A stretch of DNA of 64,000 nucleotides. It comes from Aeromicrobium phoceense. Lineage in GTDB: Bacteria > Actinomycetota > Actinomycetes > Propionibacteriales > Nocardioidaceae. Positions 35,723 through 45,959 of this stretch are shown piece by piece. Made by a program: the position numbers and the translations under genes. Within the stretch, counting starts at the first letter, position 1; every line of letters starts with the position of its first letter. The DNA lies in NCBI RefSeq assembly GCF_013868155.1, contig NZ_JACEOG010000001.1, forward strand, positions 1,860,001-1,924,000, read 5' to 3'. A model generated the notes under the pieces. It worked only from the letters and a program-made list of their open reading frames with translations, made no database searches and had not been told where the DNA came from.

Positions 35723-36546
35723 GCACCACCACGACCGGGTCGACGATCGACCTGTCCCGCCCCGCGATCCCCTTCGGCCGCGAGGTGAGGGTCGAGCTGC
35801 GCAAGATGTTCGACACCCGCGGCGGCCTGTGGCTGTTCATCATCACCGGCGGGCTCCTGCTGCTGGCCATGGCGCTCACGCTGCTCGTGCTGGCCCTCAA
35901 CGACGACGTGACGATCACGGCCTCGGGCTTCGCCCAGATCATGACCATCCCGCTGTCGATCCTGCTGCCGGTGTTCGCGATCCTCACCGTGAGCAGCGAG
36001 TGGAGCCAGCGCACGCACCTGACCACCTTCAGCCTGCAGCCCCACCGCGGCCGCGTCATCGGTGCGAAGTTCGCCGCCGTCACGCTGCTCGCGCTCGGCA
36101 CGCTCGTGCTGGCGGCCGTCTTCGGTGCTCTCGGCAACGTCCTCTACGGCATGCTCACCGACCACGAGGTCGTCTGGAACCTCACCGGCAAGGAGCTGTT
36201 CTGGACCGTCGTGCTGCAGCTGGCGTTCTTCTGGATGGCGTTCGCGTTCGCGTCGCTGCTGCTGAACACGCCGGCCGCGGTGGCCAGCTTCTACGTCGTC
36301 GCGCTGATCCTGCCGGTCGTCGCGTACCCGATCCTGATGGCCATCTTCGAGTGGGCGCGCGACCTGCTGCCGTGGCTGGACTTCAACTACGCGGCCACGC
36401 CGCTCATCTCCGGCGAGACCGTCATGGGCGAGTCGGTCGACGTGGGAGCGCTGGAGTACCTGCGCTTCGCGTTCACCTTCTGCCTCTGGGTGGTCCTGCC
36501 CGGCGTGCTCGGCTTCCTGAGGATCCAGCGCACCGAAGTGAAGTGA
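35719..36546 (+). CDS. ABC transporter permease
   Basis: A 275-residue membrane protein with six hydrophobic segments (GGLWLFIITGGLLLLAMAL, IPLSILLPVFAILTV, VAVTLLALGTLV-like, LAFFWMAFAFASLLL, FYVVALILPVVAYPIL and a last one near the C terminus). ABC-2-type organisation. Translationally coupled to the ATPase. It forms an exporter of unknown substrate, divergent from a two-component system that may sense or regulate it. Confidence 0.9.
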   Translation: MSTTTTGSTIDLSRPAIPFGREVRVELRKMFDTRGGLWLFIITGGLLLLAMALTLLVLALNDDVTITASGFAQIMTIPLSILLPVFAILTVSSEWSQRTHLTTFSLQPHRGRVIGAKFAAVTLLALGTLVLAAVFGALGNVLYGMLTDHEVVWNLTGKELFWTVVLQLAFFWMAFAFASLLLNTPAAVASFYVVALILPVVAYPILMAIFEWARDLLPWLDFNYAATPLISGETVMGESVDVGALEYLRFAFTFCLWVVLPGVLGFLRIQRTEVK

Positions 36547-36589
36547 GGCCTCGCCGTCCGCGCGGTGGTCGCTCGCTAGGTTGGATCGC

Positions 36590-37318
36590 ATGTCCGACCT
36601 GCTGACCACCGTGCGCGACGGCGACGTCGTCGTGCTGACCCTGCGCCGGCCCGACCGGCGCAACGCCCTCAACCTGGCGCTGTGCCGCGAGCTGCACGAG
36701 GCCGCGACCGGCGCGGTCGAGCAGGGCGCGCGTGTCCTCGTCGTGACGGGGGAGGGGTCGGCCTTCTGCGCCGGCGCCGACCTCGACGGCGTCTACGGTG
36801 ACGAGTTCATCGAGGCGCTCTACCGGATGCTGCACCACCTCGCGAAGGTGCCGGTGCCGATCATCGCGGCCGTCAACGGCCCGGCGATCGGCGCGGGCAC
36901 GCAGCTCGCCATCGCGTGCGACCTGCGTGTGGTCGACGAGCGGGCCAGGTTCGCCGTTCCCACCGCGCGCAATGGCATGGCGGTCGATGCCTGGACGATC
37001 CGCACGCTGGCCGACCTCGCCGGCACCGGGCGCGCCCGTCGCGTCATGCTCGCCGCCGACACGATCGACCGCGACGAGGCGCTCGACTGCGGCCTGGCTG
37101 ACCGCGCGGGAACGCTCGACGACGCGATCGCGTGGGCGCACGAGATCGCCCGCCTCGCACCGCTGACGCTGGCCCACAACAAGCTCGTCCTGAACGGCTC
37201 GACCGACGACGACGAGCGCATCACCCAGAGCTTCGCCGACGTCTGGGCCAGCGAGGACGTCAAGGAGGCGGCCCTGGCCCGCACCGAGAAGCGCGACCCG
37301 ATCTTCAGGGGGATCTGA
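36590..37318 (+). CDS. EchA6-like crotonase-family protein
   Basis: A 242-residue enoyl-CoA hydratase/isomerase-fold protein. The oxyanion-hole segments [12 protein letters not shown] and [20 protein letters not shown] are present. The region that carries the catalytic Glu in active hydratases here reads [20 protein letters not shown], matching the mycobacterial EchA6 type, which binds acyl-CoA but lacks hydratase residues. Function therefore may be acyl-CoA binding rather than catalysis (inferred). -10 TAGGTT, seven bases, ATG: leaderless. The next gene overlaps by one base. Confidence 0.85.
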   Translation: MSDLLTTVRDGDVVVLTLRRPDRRNALNLALCRELHEAATGAVEQGARVLVVTGEGSAFCAGADLDGVYGDEFIEALYRMLHHLAKVPVPIIAAVNGPAIGAGTQLAIACDLRVVDERARFAVPTARNGMAVDAWTIRTLADLAGTGRARRVMLAADTIDRDEALDCGLADRAGTLDDAIAWAHEIARLAPLTLAHNKLVLNGSTDDDERITQSFADVWASEDVKEAALARTEKRDPIFRGI

Positions 37319-37776
37319 TGGCACGACCGCAGAGCATCGCCTTCCGCGCACTGGACTCCCACGTCGTCGCAGGACGCGCCGACGAGCTGGCGCTCGTCAC
37401 CGCCACCGGCTCCCTCTCGTACGCCCAGCTGCTGCACGAGTCGGCGTCGCTCGCCGGCGGGCTCCGCGACCTCGGCCTGCGCGCCGGGGCGCCCGTGCGG
37501 CTCTCCGTCTCCGACCGGCACACCTGGGTCGTGAGCGTGCTCGCCGTCGTGCGACTGGGCGCCGAGCCCTCGAGCGACGCCTCGTTCGCGATCGAGGGCG
37601 ATCCGGCCACGATCCACGACGGCGAGGAGGAGTACGAGCTGGACCTCGTCCTGCGCGCCGGCCGCGTCGACCCGGCCCCGGCCGCCGTGCACGACGAGGG
37701 CGACTACGGCGAGCGGATGGAGCGCGCGTACGGCGACGTGCTGGCCACCCTCCTGCACGGTGGCACGCTGACCTGA
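37318..37776 (+). CDS. Stand-alone N-terminal fragment of an acyl-CoA synthetase fold
   Basis: A 152-residue protein whose residues about 10-85 resemble the N-terminal part of ANL enzymes ([35 protein letters not shown], cited as core [18 protein letters not shown], then [23 protein letters not shown]). The AMP-binding P-loop and C-terminal domain are absent, and the last 60 residues are acidic ([18 protein letters not shown]). Same short actinobacterial proteins occur with mevalonate or dxr neighbours; no activity can be assigned. Coupled to the EchA6-like gene by TGATG. Confidence 0.7.
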   Translation: MARPQSIAFRALDSHVVAGRADELALVTATGSLSYAQLLHESASLAGGLRDLGLRAGAPVRLSVSDRHTWVVSVLAVVRLGAEPSSDASFAIEGDPATIHDGEEEYELDLVLRAGRVDPAPAAVHDEGDYGERMERAYGDVLATLLHGGTLT

Positions 37777-37782
37777 CCGGTT

Positions 37783-37801
37783 CGCGGGGGACGGCCCCGC
37801 G
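37783..37801 (+). terminator. Intrinsic terminator after the EchA6-like/ANL-fragment pair
   Basis: CGCGGGG (37783-37789) pairs with CCCCGCG (37795-37801) with a five-base loop, seven bases beyond the stop at 37776 and before the dxr promoter. Short stem, no U-tract. Confidence 0.6.
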
Positions 37802-37829
37802 TTCGGCCGCCGGTGCCACAATGGAGCCC

Positions 37830-39050
37830 ATGAGTTCGCGGGTGGTCGTCCTGGGCTCCACCGGGTCGATCGGCACGCAGGCGCTCGACGTGGTGCGAGC
37901 CAATCCGGACCGGTTCGACGTGGTGGCGCTGGCCGCCGGAGGCGCCGATCCGGCGACCCTGGCGTCCCAAGCGCTGGAGTTCGGCGTCGAGGTGGTCGCG
38001 GTCGCCAACGCCACCTCCGCGCAGGACGTGCAGCTCGCCCTCTACGCCGAGGCGCAGCGGCGCGGCTGGTCGGCGGGGGAGTACCGCCTGCCCCGGCTCG
38101 TCACCGGCCCCGAGGCGGCCGTCCAGGCCGCGCGCGTGCCCGCCGACACGGTCCTCAACGGCATGACCGGAGCGGTCGGCCTGATGCCCACGCTGGCCGC
38201 GCTCGAGACCGGCGCCACGCTCGCGCTGGCCAACAAGGAGTCGCTCATCATCGGCGGCGACCTGGTGCTCGACGCCGCGAAGCCGGGCCAGCTGGTGCCG
38301 GTGGACTCCGAGCACTCCGCGCTCGCCCAGGCCCTGCGGGGCGAGGAGCCCGAGGACGTGCGGCGTCTCGTACTGACCGCCAGCGGCGGTCCGTTCCGCG
38401 GCCGCACCCGTGAGGAGCTGCGCGACGTCACGCCCGAGCAGGCGGCGGCGCACCCCACGTGGGACATGGGCCCGGTCATCACGATCAACTCGGCCACGCT
38501 CGTCAACAAGGGCCTCGAGGTCATCGAGGCGCACCTGCTCTTCGGGATCGGCTACGACCGGATCGAGGTCGTCGTGCACCCCACGTCGGTGGTCCACTCG
38601 ATGGTGGAGTTCGTCGACGGCTCCACGATGGCGCAGGCGTCCCCGCCCGACATGCGCCTGCCGATCGCGCTCGGCCTGGCGTGGCCGCGCCGGGTTCCCG
38701 GTGCCGTTCCGCCCTGCGACTGGAGCGCGCCCACCGCGTGGGAGTTCTTCCCGCTCGACGACACGGCGTTCCCCGCCATCCGCGTCGCCCGGCGCGCCGG
38801 TGAGTTCGGTCGCACCGCCCCCGCCGTGTTCAACGCCGCCAACGAGGTCTGCGTCGACGCCTTCGTGGCCGGCGACCTCGACTTCCTCGGCATCGTCGAC
38901 ACCGTCGCCGAGATCGTCGACGACCACCTCGCCGACCCTGACGCCGCCACCGGCGACCTGTCGGTCGAGCGGGTCCTCGAGGCCGACGCCCGCGCCCGCG
39001 CTCGCGCTCGCGAGGTCGTCGCCGCACGGGCCGAGGTGACCAGCCGATGA
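37830..39050 (+). CDS. dxr: 1-deoxy-D-xylulose 5-phosphate reductoisomerase
   Basis: Makes 2-C-methylerythritol 4-phosphate from DXP with NADPH; second step of the MEP isoprenoid pathway. 406 residues: [47 protein letters not shown] and metal ligands. ATG 37830 lies seven bases after CACAAT, so leaderless initiation is likely; 37821 is an in-frame alternative. Its stop overlaps the start of the site-2 protease gene. Confidence 0.97.
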   Translation: MSSRVVVLGSTGSIGTQALDVVRANPDRFDVVALAAGGADPATLASQALEFGVEVVAVANATSAQDVQLALYAEAQRRGWSAGEYRLPRLVTGPEAAVQAARVPADTVLNGMTGAVGLMPTLAALETGATLALANKESLIIGGDLVLDAAKPGQLVPVDSEHSALAQALRGEEPEDVRRLVLTASGGPFRGRTREELRDVTPEQAAAHPTWDMGPVITINSATLVNKGLEVIEAHLLFGIGYDRIEVVVHPTSVVHSMVEFVDGSTMAQASPPDMRLPIALGLAWPRRVPGAVPPCDWSAPTAWEFFPLDDTAFPAIRVARRAGEFGRTAPAVFNAANEVCVDAFVAGDLDFLGIVDTVAEIVDDHLADPDAATGDLSVERVLEADARARARAREVVAARAEVTSR

Positions 39051-40348
39051 TGTACGCCCTGGGAGTCGTCCTCTTCCTCATCGGCGTGGCCGCCTCGATC
39101 GCGCTGCACGAGGTCGGGCACATGTGGCCCGCCAAGAAGTTCGGCATCAAGGTCACGCAGTACTTCGTCGGCTTCGGCCGCACCCTGTGGTCGGTCAAGC
39201 GCGGCGAGACCGAGTACGGCCTCAAGGCCATCCCGCTCGGCGGCTTCGTGAAGCTCGTCGGCATGCTCCCGCCCGAGCGCGAGGAGCGCGACCGCGATGG
39301 CCACCTCGTCGTGCGCTCCTCGAACACGGGCCTGTTCACGCAGATGGCCACCGACGCCCGTGCCGCGGAGTACGAGGACATCGACCCGGCCGACGAGGAC
39401 CGCCTGTTCTACCGCAAGCCGTGGTGGCAGAAGGTCATCGTCATGGCCGGCGGGCCCACGGTGAACCTGTTCATCGCCACCGTGCTGTTCTCGATCTCCT
39501 TCATGGCGTTCGGGGTGCCCACGCCCACCACCACGGTCTCGGCGGTGTCCGACTGCGCGATCACCGACGCGGAGGCCGGCCGCGCGTGCACCGACGCCGA
39601 CCCCGTCACCCCGGCGCGCCAGGCGGGCCTCGAGCCGGGCGACGTCCTGACGACCTTCAACGGCGAGCCGCTCGACGACTGGACCGAGGTCACCACGCTG
39701 ATCCGCCGCAACGGCGACAGCGAGGCCACGATCGGGTTCGAGCGCGACGGCGCCGAGCGCGAGGTCACGGTGAACACCTCGGTGCTCGCGCGGGCCGCCG
39801 TCGACGACCCCGAGCGGACCGAGAACGTGGGCTTCCTCGGCGTCTCGCCGACCTTCGTCACCGAGCGCCAGGGCCCGGGCTTCGTCGTCGTCCAGATGGG
39901 GGACATGATCGGCGCCACCGCGAACGCGCTGGTCCACCTGCCGGTGCGCATGGTCGACGTCGCCAAGGCGGCCTTCGGCGCCGAGCGGGACGCCGAGGGA
40001 CCGGTCAGCGTCGTCGGCGCCAGCCGGGTCGCCGGTGAGCTCGTCACGTACGACGACCCCACGTGGGCCGAGCGCACCCAGCGCCTCATCAGCCTGCTGG
40101 CCAGCCTCAACCTCTTCCTGTGGCTGTTCAACCTGATCCCGCTGCTGCCGCTCGACGGCGGGCACATCGCCGGCGCCCTGTGGGAGCAGATCCGACGCAC
40201 GTTCGCGCGCCTGCGCGGACGGCCCGATCCGGGCTTCGTGGACGTCGCGAAGATGCTGCCGGTCGCCTATGGGGTTGGGCTCGTCCTTATAGTCATGGGT
40301 GTGGTCCTGATCTATGCCGACATCGTCAATCCGGTGAGGCTCTCGTGA
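39047..40348 (+). CDS. Site-2 intramembrane metalloprotease (RseP/Rip1-like)
   Basis: A 433-residue polytopic protease. The zinc site HEVGH is at residues 21-25 in the first helix, with the C-terminal aspartate motif [12 protein letters not shown] near residue 369. A PDZ domain lies between ([23 protein letters not shown]). It cleaves membrane-bound anti-sigma factors or similar in homologues. Typical place between dxr and ispG. Two adjacent ATGs are possible (39047 and 39050); stop overlaps ispG. Confidence 0.95.
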   Translation: MMYALGVVLFLIGVAASIALHEVGHMWPAKKFGIKVTQYFVGFGRTLWSVKRGETEYGLKAIPLGGFVKLVGMLPPEREERDRDGHLVVRSSNTGLFTQMATDARAAEYEDIDPADEDRLFYRKPWWQKVIVMAGGPTVNLFIATVLFSISFMAFGVPTPTTTVSAVSDCAITDAEAGRACTDADPVTPARQAGLEPGDVLTTFNGEPLDDWTEVTTLIRRNGDSEATIGFERDGAEREVTVNTSVLARAAVDDPERTENVGFLGVSPTFVTERQGPGFVVVQMGDMIGATANALVHLPVRMVDVAKAAFGAERDAEGPVSVVGASRVAGELVTYDDPTWAERTQRLISLLASLNLFLWLFNLIPLLPLDGGHIAGALWEQIRRTFARLRGRPDPGFVDVAKMLPVAYGVGLVLIVMGVVLIYADIVNPVRLS

Positions 40349-41496
40349 CCGGCATCGACCTCGGAATGCCCGAGGCCCCGCCGCCGGTGCTCGCCCCTCG
40401 CCGTCCCACCCGCAAGATCAAGGTGGGCTCGCTCGACGTGGGCGGTGACGCCCCGATCTCGGTCCAGTCGATGACCACCACGCTGACGTCGGACATCAAC
40501 TCCACGCTGCAGCAGATCGCCGAGCTGACCGCCACCGGCTGCGACATCGTGCGCGTCGCGCGCCCCAGCCAGGACGATGCCGAGGCGCTGCCCGCGATCG
40601 CGAAGAAGTCGCAGATCCCGGTCATCGCGGACATCCACTTCCAGCCCAAGTACGTGTTCGCCGCGATCGACGCCGGCTGCGCCGCGGTCCGCGTCAACCC
40701 CGGCAACATCCGCAAGTTCGACGACCAGGTCGGCGCGATCGCCAAGGCCGCCAAGGACGCGGGCGTCTCGCTGCGCATCGGCGTCAACGCGGGCTCCCTC
40801 GACAAGCGCCTGCTGGAGAAGTACGGCAAGGCCACGCCCGAGGCGCTCGTCGAGTCGGCCGTCTGGGAGGCCTCGCTCTTCGAGGAGCACGACTTCCACG
40901 ACTTCAAGATCTCGGTCAAGCACAACGACCCGGTCGTCATGGTCGCCGCCTACGAGATGCTCTCCGAGCGCGGCGACTGGCCGCTGCACCTGGGCGTCAC
41001 CGAGGCGGGTCCGGCCTTCCAGGGCACGATCAAGAGCGCCACCGCCTTCGGTGCGCTGCTCAGCAAGGGCATCGGCGACACGATCCGCGTCTCCCTCTCG
41101 GCCCCGCCGGTCGAGGAGGTCAAGGTCGGCATCCAGATCCTCCAGTCGCTCAACCTGCGCCCGCGCAAGCTCGAGATCGTCTCGTGCCCGTCGTGCGGGC
41201 GCGCGCAGGTCGACGTCTACACGCTGGCCGAGCAGGTCACCGCCGGTCTAGACGGCCTCGAGGTGCCGCTGCGCGTCGCCGTCATGGGCTGCGTCGTCAA
41301 CGGTCCCGGCGAGGCCCGTGAGGCCGACCTCGGCGTCGCGTCCGGCAACGGCAAGGGTCAGATCTTCGTCAAGGGCGAGGTCATCAAGACCGTGCCCGAG
41401 AGCCAGATCGTCGAGACGCTCATCGAAGAGGCGATGCGGATCGCCGAGACGATGGAGCCGGTCGACGGCGGCTCGGCGTCGGTCTCCGTCTCCTGA
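40345..41496 (+). CDS. ispG: 4-hydroxy-3-methylbut-2-enyl diphosphate synthase (flavodoxin/ferredoxin)
   Basis: [4Fe-4S] enzyme of the MEP pathway that converts MEcPP to HMBPP. 383 residues: TIM barrel ([13 protein letters not shown] [30 protein letters not shown]) and C-terminal cluster Cys in SCPSCGRAQ and [13 protein letters not shown] start overlaps the protease stop (GTGA). Completes dxr-protease-ispG. Confidence 0.97.
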   Translation: MTGIDLGMPEAPPPVLAPRRPTRKIKVGSLDVGGDAPISVQSMTTTLTSDINSTLQQIAELTATGCDIVRVARPSQDDAEALPAIAKKSQIPVIADIHFQPKYVFAAIDAGCAAVRVNPGNIRKFDDQVGAIAKAAKDAGVSLRIGVNAGSLDKRLLEKYGKATPEALVESAVWEASLFEEHDFHDFKISVKHNDPVVMVAAYEMLSERGDWPLHLGVTEAGPAFQGTIKSATAFGALLSKGIGDTIRVSLSAPPVEEVKVGIQILQSLNLRPRKLEIVSCPSCGRAQVDVYTLAEQVTAGLDGLEVPLRVAVMGCVVNGPGEAREADLGVASGNGKGQIFVKGEVIKTVPESQIVETLIEEAMRIAETMEPVDGGSASVSVS

Positions 41497-41537
41497 AGTC
41501 CTCGGTCCGTCGGCTGACGCCCGGGTAGGCTTTTGCC

Positions 41538-42404
41538 ATGACCGAGGTCTGCGATCCGCCCGCAGCGACGTCCTCCTACGTGAGGCCGTTGGGACGAGCC
41601 GACCTCGATCTCATCCACGACGTGCTCGATCGTGAGCCGCTCGTCGACATGTTCGTGCGCCATCGCGTCGACTCGACCCGGCTCGACCGCCGCTGGTTCG
41701 GCGCCGAGCTGTGGGGCTACTTCGAGGACGGCGAGGCCGTCTCGCTGCTGCACGTCGGGGCCAACGTCGTCCCGGCCCAGGCCACGCCCGCGGCGATCGA
41801 CGCGTTCAGCGACCGGCTGCTCACCCACGGCCACAAGCCCAGCTCGCTCGTCGGCCCGGCCAAGGCCGTCCTGCCCCTGTGGGACCGGGTCAAGCACGAG
41901 TGGGGCCCGGCGCGCTCACCGCGACCCAACCAGCCGTTCATGGTGCTCAAGCACGACAGCGACGTCCCGCTCGACCCGCGGGTGCGTCCGGTCGGGATCG
42001 ACCAGGTCGACACGCTCTACCCGGCCTGCGTGGCCATGTTCACCGAGGAGGTCGGGATCCATCCCGAGTCGGTGGGTTCGCCGAGCGGCTACCGCGCCCG
42101 CGTCACCCAGCTGGTGACGATGGGCTGGTCCTACGCGATCATCGAGGACGGCACGGTGCTGTTCAAGACCGAGGTGGGCGCCGCGACCGACACCGGGTGC
42201 CAGCTCCAAGGGGTCTGGGTGCACCCCGACCTGCGGGGCACCGGAGTCGCCGCCCCGGCCCTCGCCTCGGTGATCCGCCAGGTGCGCCGCTCCGTCGCGC
42301 CGGCCGTCACTCTCTACGTCAACTCCCACAACACCCCGGCCCTCCGCACGTACCAGCGAGTCGGCTTCCGCCACGTCGAGACGTTCGCCTCGATCCTGCT
42401 CTGA
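41538..42404 (+). CDS. DUF4081 / GNAT acetyltransferase
   Basis: A 288-residue protein: N-terminal DUF4081-like domain (residues about 12-125) and a C-terminal GNAT fold with the acetyl-CoA loop LQGVWVHPDLRGTGVAAPALA and YVNSHNTPALRTYQRVGF. Such proteins are common next to ispG in actinobacteria; the substrate is unknown. -10 TAGGCT ends six bases before the ATG (leaderless). Nine bases separate it from the next gene. Confidence 0.9.
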   Translation: MTEVCDPPAATSSYVRPLGRADLDLIHDVLDREPLVDMFVRHRVDSTRLDRRWFGAELWGYFEDGEAVSLLHVGANVVPAQATPAAIDAFSDRLLTHGHKPSSLVGPAKAVLPLWDRVKHEWGPARSPRPNQPFMVLKHDSDVPLDPRVRPVGIDQVDTLYPACVAMFTEEVGIHPESVGSPSGYRARVTQLVTMGWSYAIIEDGTVLFKTEVGAATDTGCQLQGVWVHPDLRGTGVAAPALASVIRQVRRSVAPAVTLYVNSHNTPALRTYQRVGFRHVETFASILL

Positions 42405-42412
42405 GAGGTCCC

Positions 42413-42790
42413 ATGACCCGCCGCACCGACCTGGCGCTCGTCGCCGTCCCCTTCGCCGTGTCCGGCGTCATCCACCTCGTGCGACCGGAGGTCTTCGAGC
42501 GGATCGTGCCGCGCTTCCTGCCGCGTCACCGCGAGCTCGTGCTGGCCTCCGGTGTGGCCGAGCTGGTCTGTGCGGCGGCCGTGATCGCGCCGCCCACCCG
42601 CCGCATCGGTGCGCTGGCGTCCGCGGGGCTGCTGGCCGCGGTGTTCCCGGCGAACGTGCAGATGGCGGTCGACGTGGTCGGCAGCCGCCGCGCCTCCCCG
42701 GCCTACAAGGCGGGCGTCGTCGCCCGGCTGCCGCTGCAGTGGCCGCTGATCCGCGCGGCGCTGAACCTCGCGCGCTCCGGCCGCTCCTGA
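42413..42790 (+). CDS. DoxX-like small membrane protein
   Basis: A 125-residue protein with about four hydrophobic segments. LALVAVPFAVSGVIHLVRPEVFERIVPRFLP and the ASGVAELVCAAAVI helix are typical of DoxX-like proteins (quoted in shorter cores AVPFAVSGVIHLVRPEVF). Some family members act with redox enzymes, but the function here is unknown. It follows the GNAT gene closely and is probably co-transcribed. Confidence 0.8.
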   Translation: MTRRTDLALVAVPFAVSGVIHLVRPEVFERIVPRFLPRHRELVLASGVAELVCAAAVIAPPTRRIGALASAGLLAAVFPANVQMAVDVVGSRRASPAYKAGVVARLPLQWPLIRAALNLARSGRS

Positions 42791-42840
42791 ACCCGTCGGG
42801 CGGCCACGGCGGCCGGTGCCCCAGCCGATAACCTCGTGCC

Positions 42841-44588
42841 ATGCGCATGAGCCAGCTGTTCCTCCGTACCCTGCGCGACGATCCCGCCGATGCCGAGGTG
42901 CCGAGCCACAAGCTGCTCGTCCGCGCCGGCTACGTGCGTCGCGTCGCCCCCGGCATCTACTCGTGGCTGCCGCTGGGACTGCGGGTGCTGGCGAAGGTCG
43001 AGGCGATCGTCCGTGAGGAGATGGCCGCGATCGGCGGCCAGGAGGTGCGCTTCCCGGCGCTGCTGCCGCGCGACCCCTACGAGGCCACCGATCGCTGGAC
43101 CGAGTACGGCGACAACCTCTTCCGGCTGAAGGACCGCCGCGGCAACGACATGCTGCTAGGTCCCACCCACGAGGAGATGTTCACCCTGCTGGTGAAGGAC
43201 ACGTTCTCGTCCTACAAGGACCTGCCCGCGATCCTCTACCAGATCCAGACGAAGTACCGCGACGAGGCGCGTCCTCGCGCGGGCATCCTGCGCGGCCGCG
43301 AGTTCATCATGAAGGACTCGTACTCGTTCGACGTCACCGACGAGGGGCTCGAGCAGGCCTACCAGGCCCACCGCGCCGCCTACATCCGCGTCTTCGACCG
43401 GCTCGGCTTCGACTACGTGATCGTCCAGGCCGACTCCGGCGCGATGGGCGGCTCGGCGAGCGAGGAGTTCCTCGTCGTCTCCGAGACCGGCGAGGACACG
43501 TTCGTCCGCTCGCCCGGCGGCTACGCGGCCAACGTCGAGGCGGTGACCACCGTGGTTCCCGACGCGATCGCGTTCGACGGCCTGCCCGCCGCGCACGCGG
43601 AGCTGACGCCCGACACGCCCACGATCGAGACCCTCGTCGACCACGCGAACGCCGCGTTCCCGCGCGACGACCGTCCGTGGACGGCCGCCGACACGCTCAA
43701 GAACGTCCTCGTGATGCTGCGCCACCCCGACGGCTCCACCGAGCCGCTGGCGATCGGCCTGCCCGGCGACCGCGAGGTCGACACGAAGCGGCTCGAGGCC
43801 CAGGTGTCGCCCGCCGAGATCGAGCCCTTCGACGACGCGGCGTTCGCGAAGTACCCGGCGCTGGCCAAGGGCTACATCGGCCCCGGCGTGCTCGGCACCG
43901 AGAACGCCACCGGCATCCGCTACCTCACCGACCCGCGCGTCGTGGACGGCTCCAGCTGGATCACCGGCGCCGACGTGCACGGCTCCCACGTCTTCGACCT
44001 CGTGGCCGGCCGCGACTTCACGTCCGACGGCACGATCGAGGCCGCCGAGGTCCGTGCCGGCGATCCCGCGCCCGACGGCTCCGGCCCGCTCGAGCTGGCC
44101 CGCGGCATGGAGATGGGCCACATCTTCCAGCTCGGCCGCAAGTACGCCGAGCGGCTCGGCCTGCAGGTGCTCGACGAGAACGGCAAGCTCGTCACCGTCA
44201 CGATGGGCTCCTACGGCGTCGGCGTCTCGCGCGCCGTGGCCGCCGTGGTCGAGGGCTCGTACGACGAGTCGGGCATCGTCTGGCCCAAGGAGGTCGCGCC
44301 GTTCGACGTCCACCTGGTCGTGGCCGGCAAGGCGCCCGAGCTGTTCGAGGGCGCCGACGCCATCGTCGCCGACCTCGAGACGGCCGGCTTCGACGTGCTC
44401 TACGACGACCGTCCGAAGATGTCGCCGGGCGTGAAGTTCAAGGACGCCGAGCTGATCGGCTGCCGACGATCGTCGTGGTGGGCAAGGGCCTGGCCGACGG
44501 CGTCGTCGAGCTCAAGGACCGTGCCACCGGCGAGCGCACCGACGTGCCCGTGGGCGAGCTCGTCGCCACCCTCACCGCCCGCGCCTGA
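42841..44588 (+). CDS. proS: Proline--tRNA ligase, disrupted by a one-base deletion
   Basis: Charges tRNA-Pro. The bacterial-type class II synthetase is intact from [19 protein letters not shown] to KFKDAELIG. Motif 2 region [20 protein letters not shown], the long editing insertion (residues about 225-410) and motif 3 [13 protein letters not shown] are visible. After GGC at 44458-44460 a G is missing, so frame 1 runs on without homology to 44805, while the true C terminus ([20 protein letters not shown]) continues in another frame to 44588. Corrected length is 582 residues, normal. proS is essential, so this is probably a sequence error, not a pseudogene. Leaderless: TAACCT, six bases, ATG. 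Confidence 0.9.
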
Positions 44589-44600
44589 CGACCCCGGGGG

Positions 44601-45011
44601 TCAGTCGAGGCCGGGGAAGGGCTGCGGCTCGCCGCCCCAGCGCACCTCGGCCACCGCGGCGGCGCGCAGGCCGCGGACGGCTCGGTCGCGGGCCTGGTCG
44701 GCGGTGGCGGCGACGAGTCGCACGCACGCCGCGGCGATGCGCGCCTCCACGTCGCGCACCAGGGCGCGCGCGGCCGCCGCGTTCGTGGGCTCGGCGACGT
44801 CGTAGGACGGCTGGGTCGCCACGGGGGAGTCGCCGAGCTTCCGGACCGCGTCACCGAGGCGGTCCCTGACGGTCGAGTGGGCCGCGATCGCGTCCTCCGC
44901 AGCCTCGGCCAGCGCGGGGACGCGGGCGCCCACGAGCCCCAGGGTCCAGATCGCCTCGTGCTCGAGGGCCAGCCAGCGCTGCGTGAGGCGCAGCTCGGTC
45001 GCCGTGCTCAC
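44601..45011 (-). CDS. DUF4439 ferritin-like protein
   Basis: A 136-residue all-helical protein: [21 protein letters not shown] near the N terminus, then a helix with [14 protein letters not shown], and the C-terminal [21 protein letters not shown]. The spacing of E and H residues resembles the DUF4439 ferritin-like domain. No signal peptide. It overlaps the next upstream gene (ATGA), and both belong to a two-gene unit of unknown role. Confidence 0.75.
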   Translation of the reverse strand: MSTATELRLTQRWLALEHEAIWTLGLVGARVPALAEAAEDAIAAHSTVRDRLGDAVRKLGDSPVATQPSYDVAEPTNAAAARALVRDVEARIAAACVRLVAATADQARDRAVRGLRAAAVAEVRWGGEPQPFPGLD

Positions 45012-45421
45012 GTCAGCGTCACCGCCTGGGCCAGGCCGGCGGACATCGCCGCGAGCACCTGGGCGAACTCCGGCGCGATGGCGGCGCGGGCGTCGATGGC
45101 CCGGTGGCGGGAGGCGGTGCGCAGGGCGGCGCCGAGATCACCGGCGCCCGTCCCGGTGCCGGGGGTCGCGCCCAGCTGCTCCAGCTGCGCGGAGAGCAGC
45201 GTGACCGCGGGCGCGTTCGCGGCACCGCGGGCGACGGCCAGCACACGCTGCTGGTCCTCGATGACGGCCCGCATGAGCGAGGTGTCCTCGGGCCGGGGGA
45301 GCGGCTTCGGTGTCGCGCCGACCGCGCGCAGGGCGTCGTCGAAGGTGTCGGTGACGAACAGTCCCGCCAGTCCCACGGCCGCTCCGCCCGCGGCGGCGAT
45401 CACGACGCGTCGGCTGCTCAC
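45008..45421 (-). CDS. Predicted exported protein with N-terminal hydrophobic helix
   Basis: A 137-residue protein with an SRR sequence followed by a hydrophobic segment (VVIAAAGGAAVGLAGLFV, residues 5-22), consistent with a Tat- or Sec-type signal or anchor. The rest is soluble and helical (QLEQLGATPGTGTGAGD, RHRAIDARAAIAPEF). GTG start with TAGTCT six bases upstream, so leaderless. Divergent from rimP. The overlap with the DUF4439 gene suggests the two products work together outside the cell. Confidence 0.7.
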   Translation of the reverse strand: MSSRRVVIAAAGGAAVGLAGLFVTDTFDDALRAVGATPKPLPRPEDTSLMRAVIEDQQRVLAVARGAANAPAVTLLSAQLEQLGATPGTGTGAGDLGAALRTASRHRAIDARAAIAPEFAQVLAAMSAGLAQAVTLT

Positions 45422-45494
45422 GACCGCAGACTACCGACCGCGACCTCTTCGCTAGGGTGGGGCAGTACGGAAGACAACTGAACAGGAGCACCCG

Positions 45495-45959
45495 ATGACC
45501 ACTTCCCCCACGGACCGGATATCGAGTCTCCTCGAACCCGTCGTCACCGCCCTCGGCCTCGACCTCGACGAGGTCGAGCTTCTCGGCAAGAACGAGAACC
45601 GCCGCCTGCTGGTCGCCGTCGACCGCGACGGTGGCGTCGACATCGACACGATCGCCCAGGTCACGCGCGCCGTCTCCGCCGCCCTCGACGAGTCCGACGT
45701 CATGGGCGAGAGCCGCTACACGCTCGAGGTCGCCTCGCGCGGCGTCGACCGCCCCCTCCTCGAGCCGCGCCACTGGCGCCGCAACGCCGGCCGCGTCGTC
45801 GCGGTCGAGCTGGTCGACGGCGAGCGCTTCGAGGCCCGCATCCGCGCCAGCGACGACACCGGGGTCGACCTGGCCGTCAAGGGCGACACCACCCGCTTCC
45901 CGTACGACGAGATCGTCAAGGCCGTCGTGCAGATCGAGCTGAACCGGAAGGACGTCTGA
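45495..45959 (+). CDS. rimP: Ribosome maturation factor RimP
   Basis: Assists 30S assembly. 154 residues: N-terminal domain [20 protein letters not shown], a middle [19 protein letters not shown] and [14 protein letters not shown], then the SH3-like C-terminal part. AGGAG six bases before the ATG, and TAGGGT at 45453-45458 as -10, so this operon head has a leader. First gene of rimP-nusA-ylxR-infB-rbfA-truB; it overlaps nusA by one base. Confidence 0.95.
   Translation: MTTSPTDRISSLLEPVVTALGLDLDEVELLGKNENRRLLVAVDRDGGVDIDTIAQVTRAVSAALDESDVMGESRYTLEVASRGVDRPLLEPRHWRRNAGRVVAVELVDGERFEARIRASDDTGVDLAVKGDTTRFPYDEIVKAVVQIELNRKDV

Noticed and set aside
44589..44805. C-terminal extension of ProS to residue 654
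   Set aside because: It is the out-of-frame continuation after a one-base deletion; the residues after GC are Ser/Arg/Trp/Pro-rich with no homology, and the true C terminus is in another frame ending at 44588.
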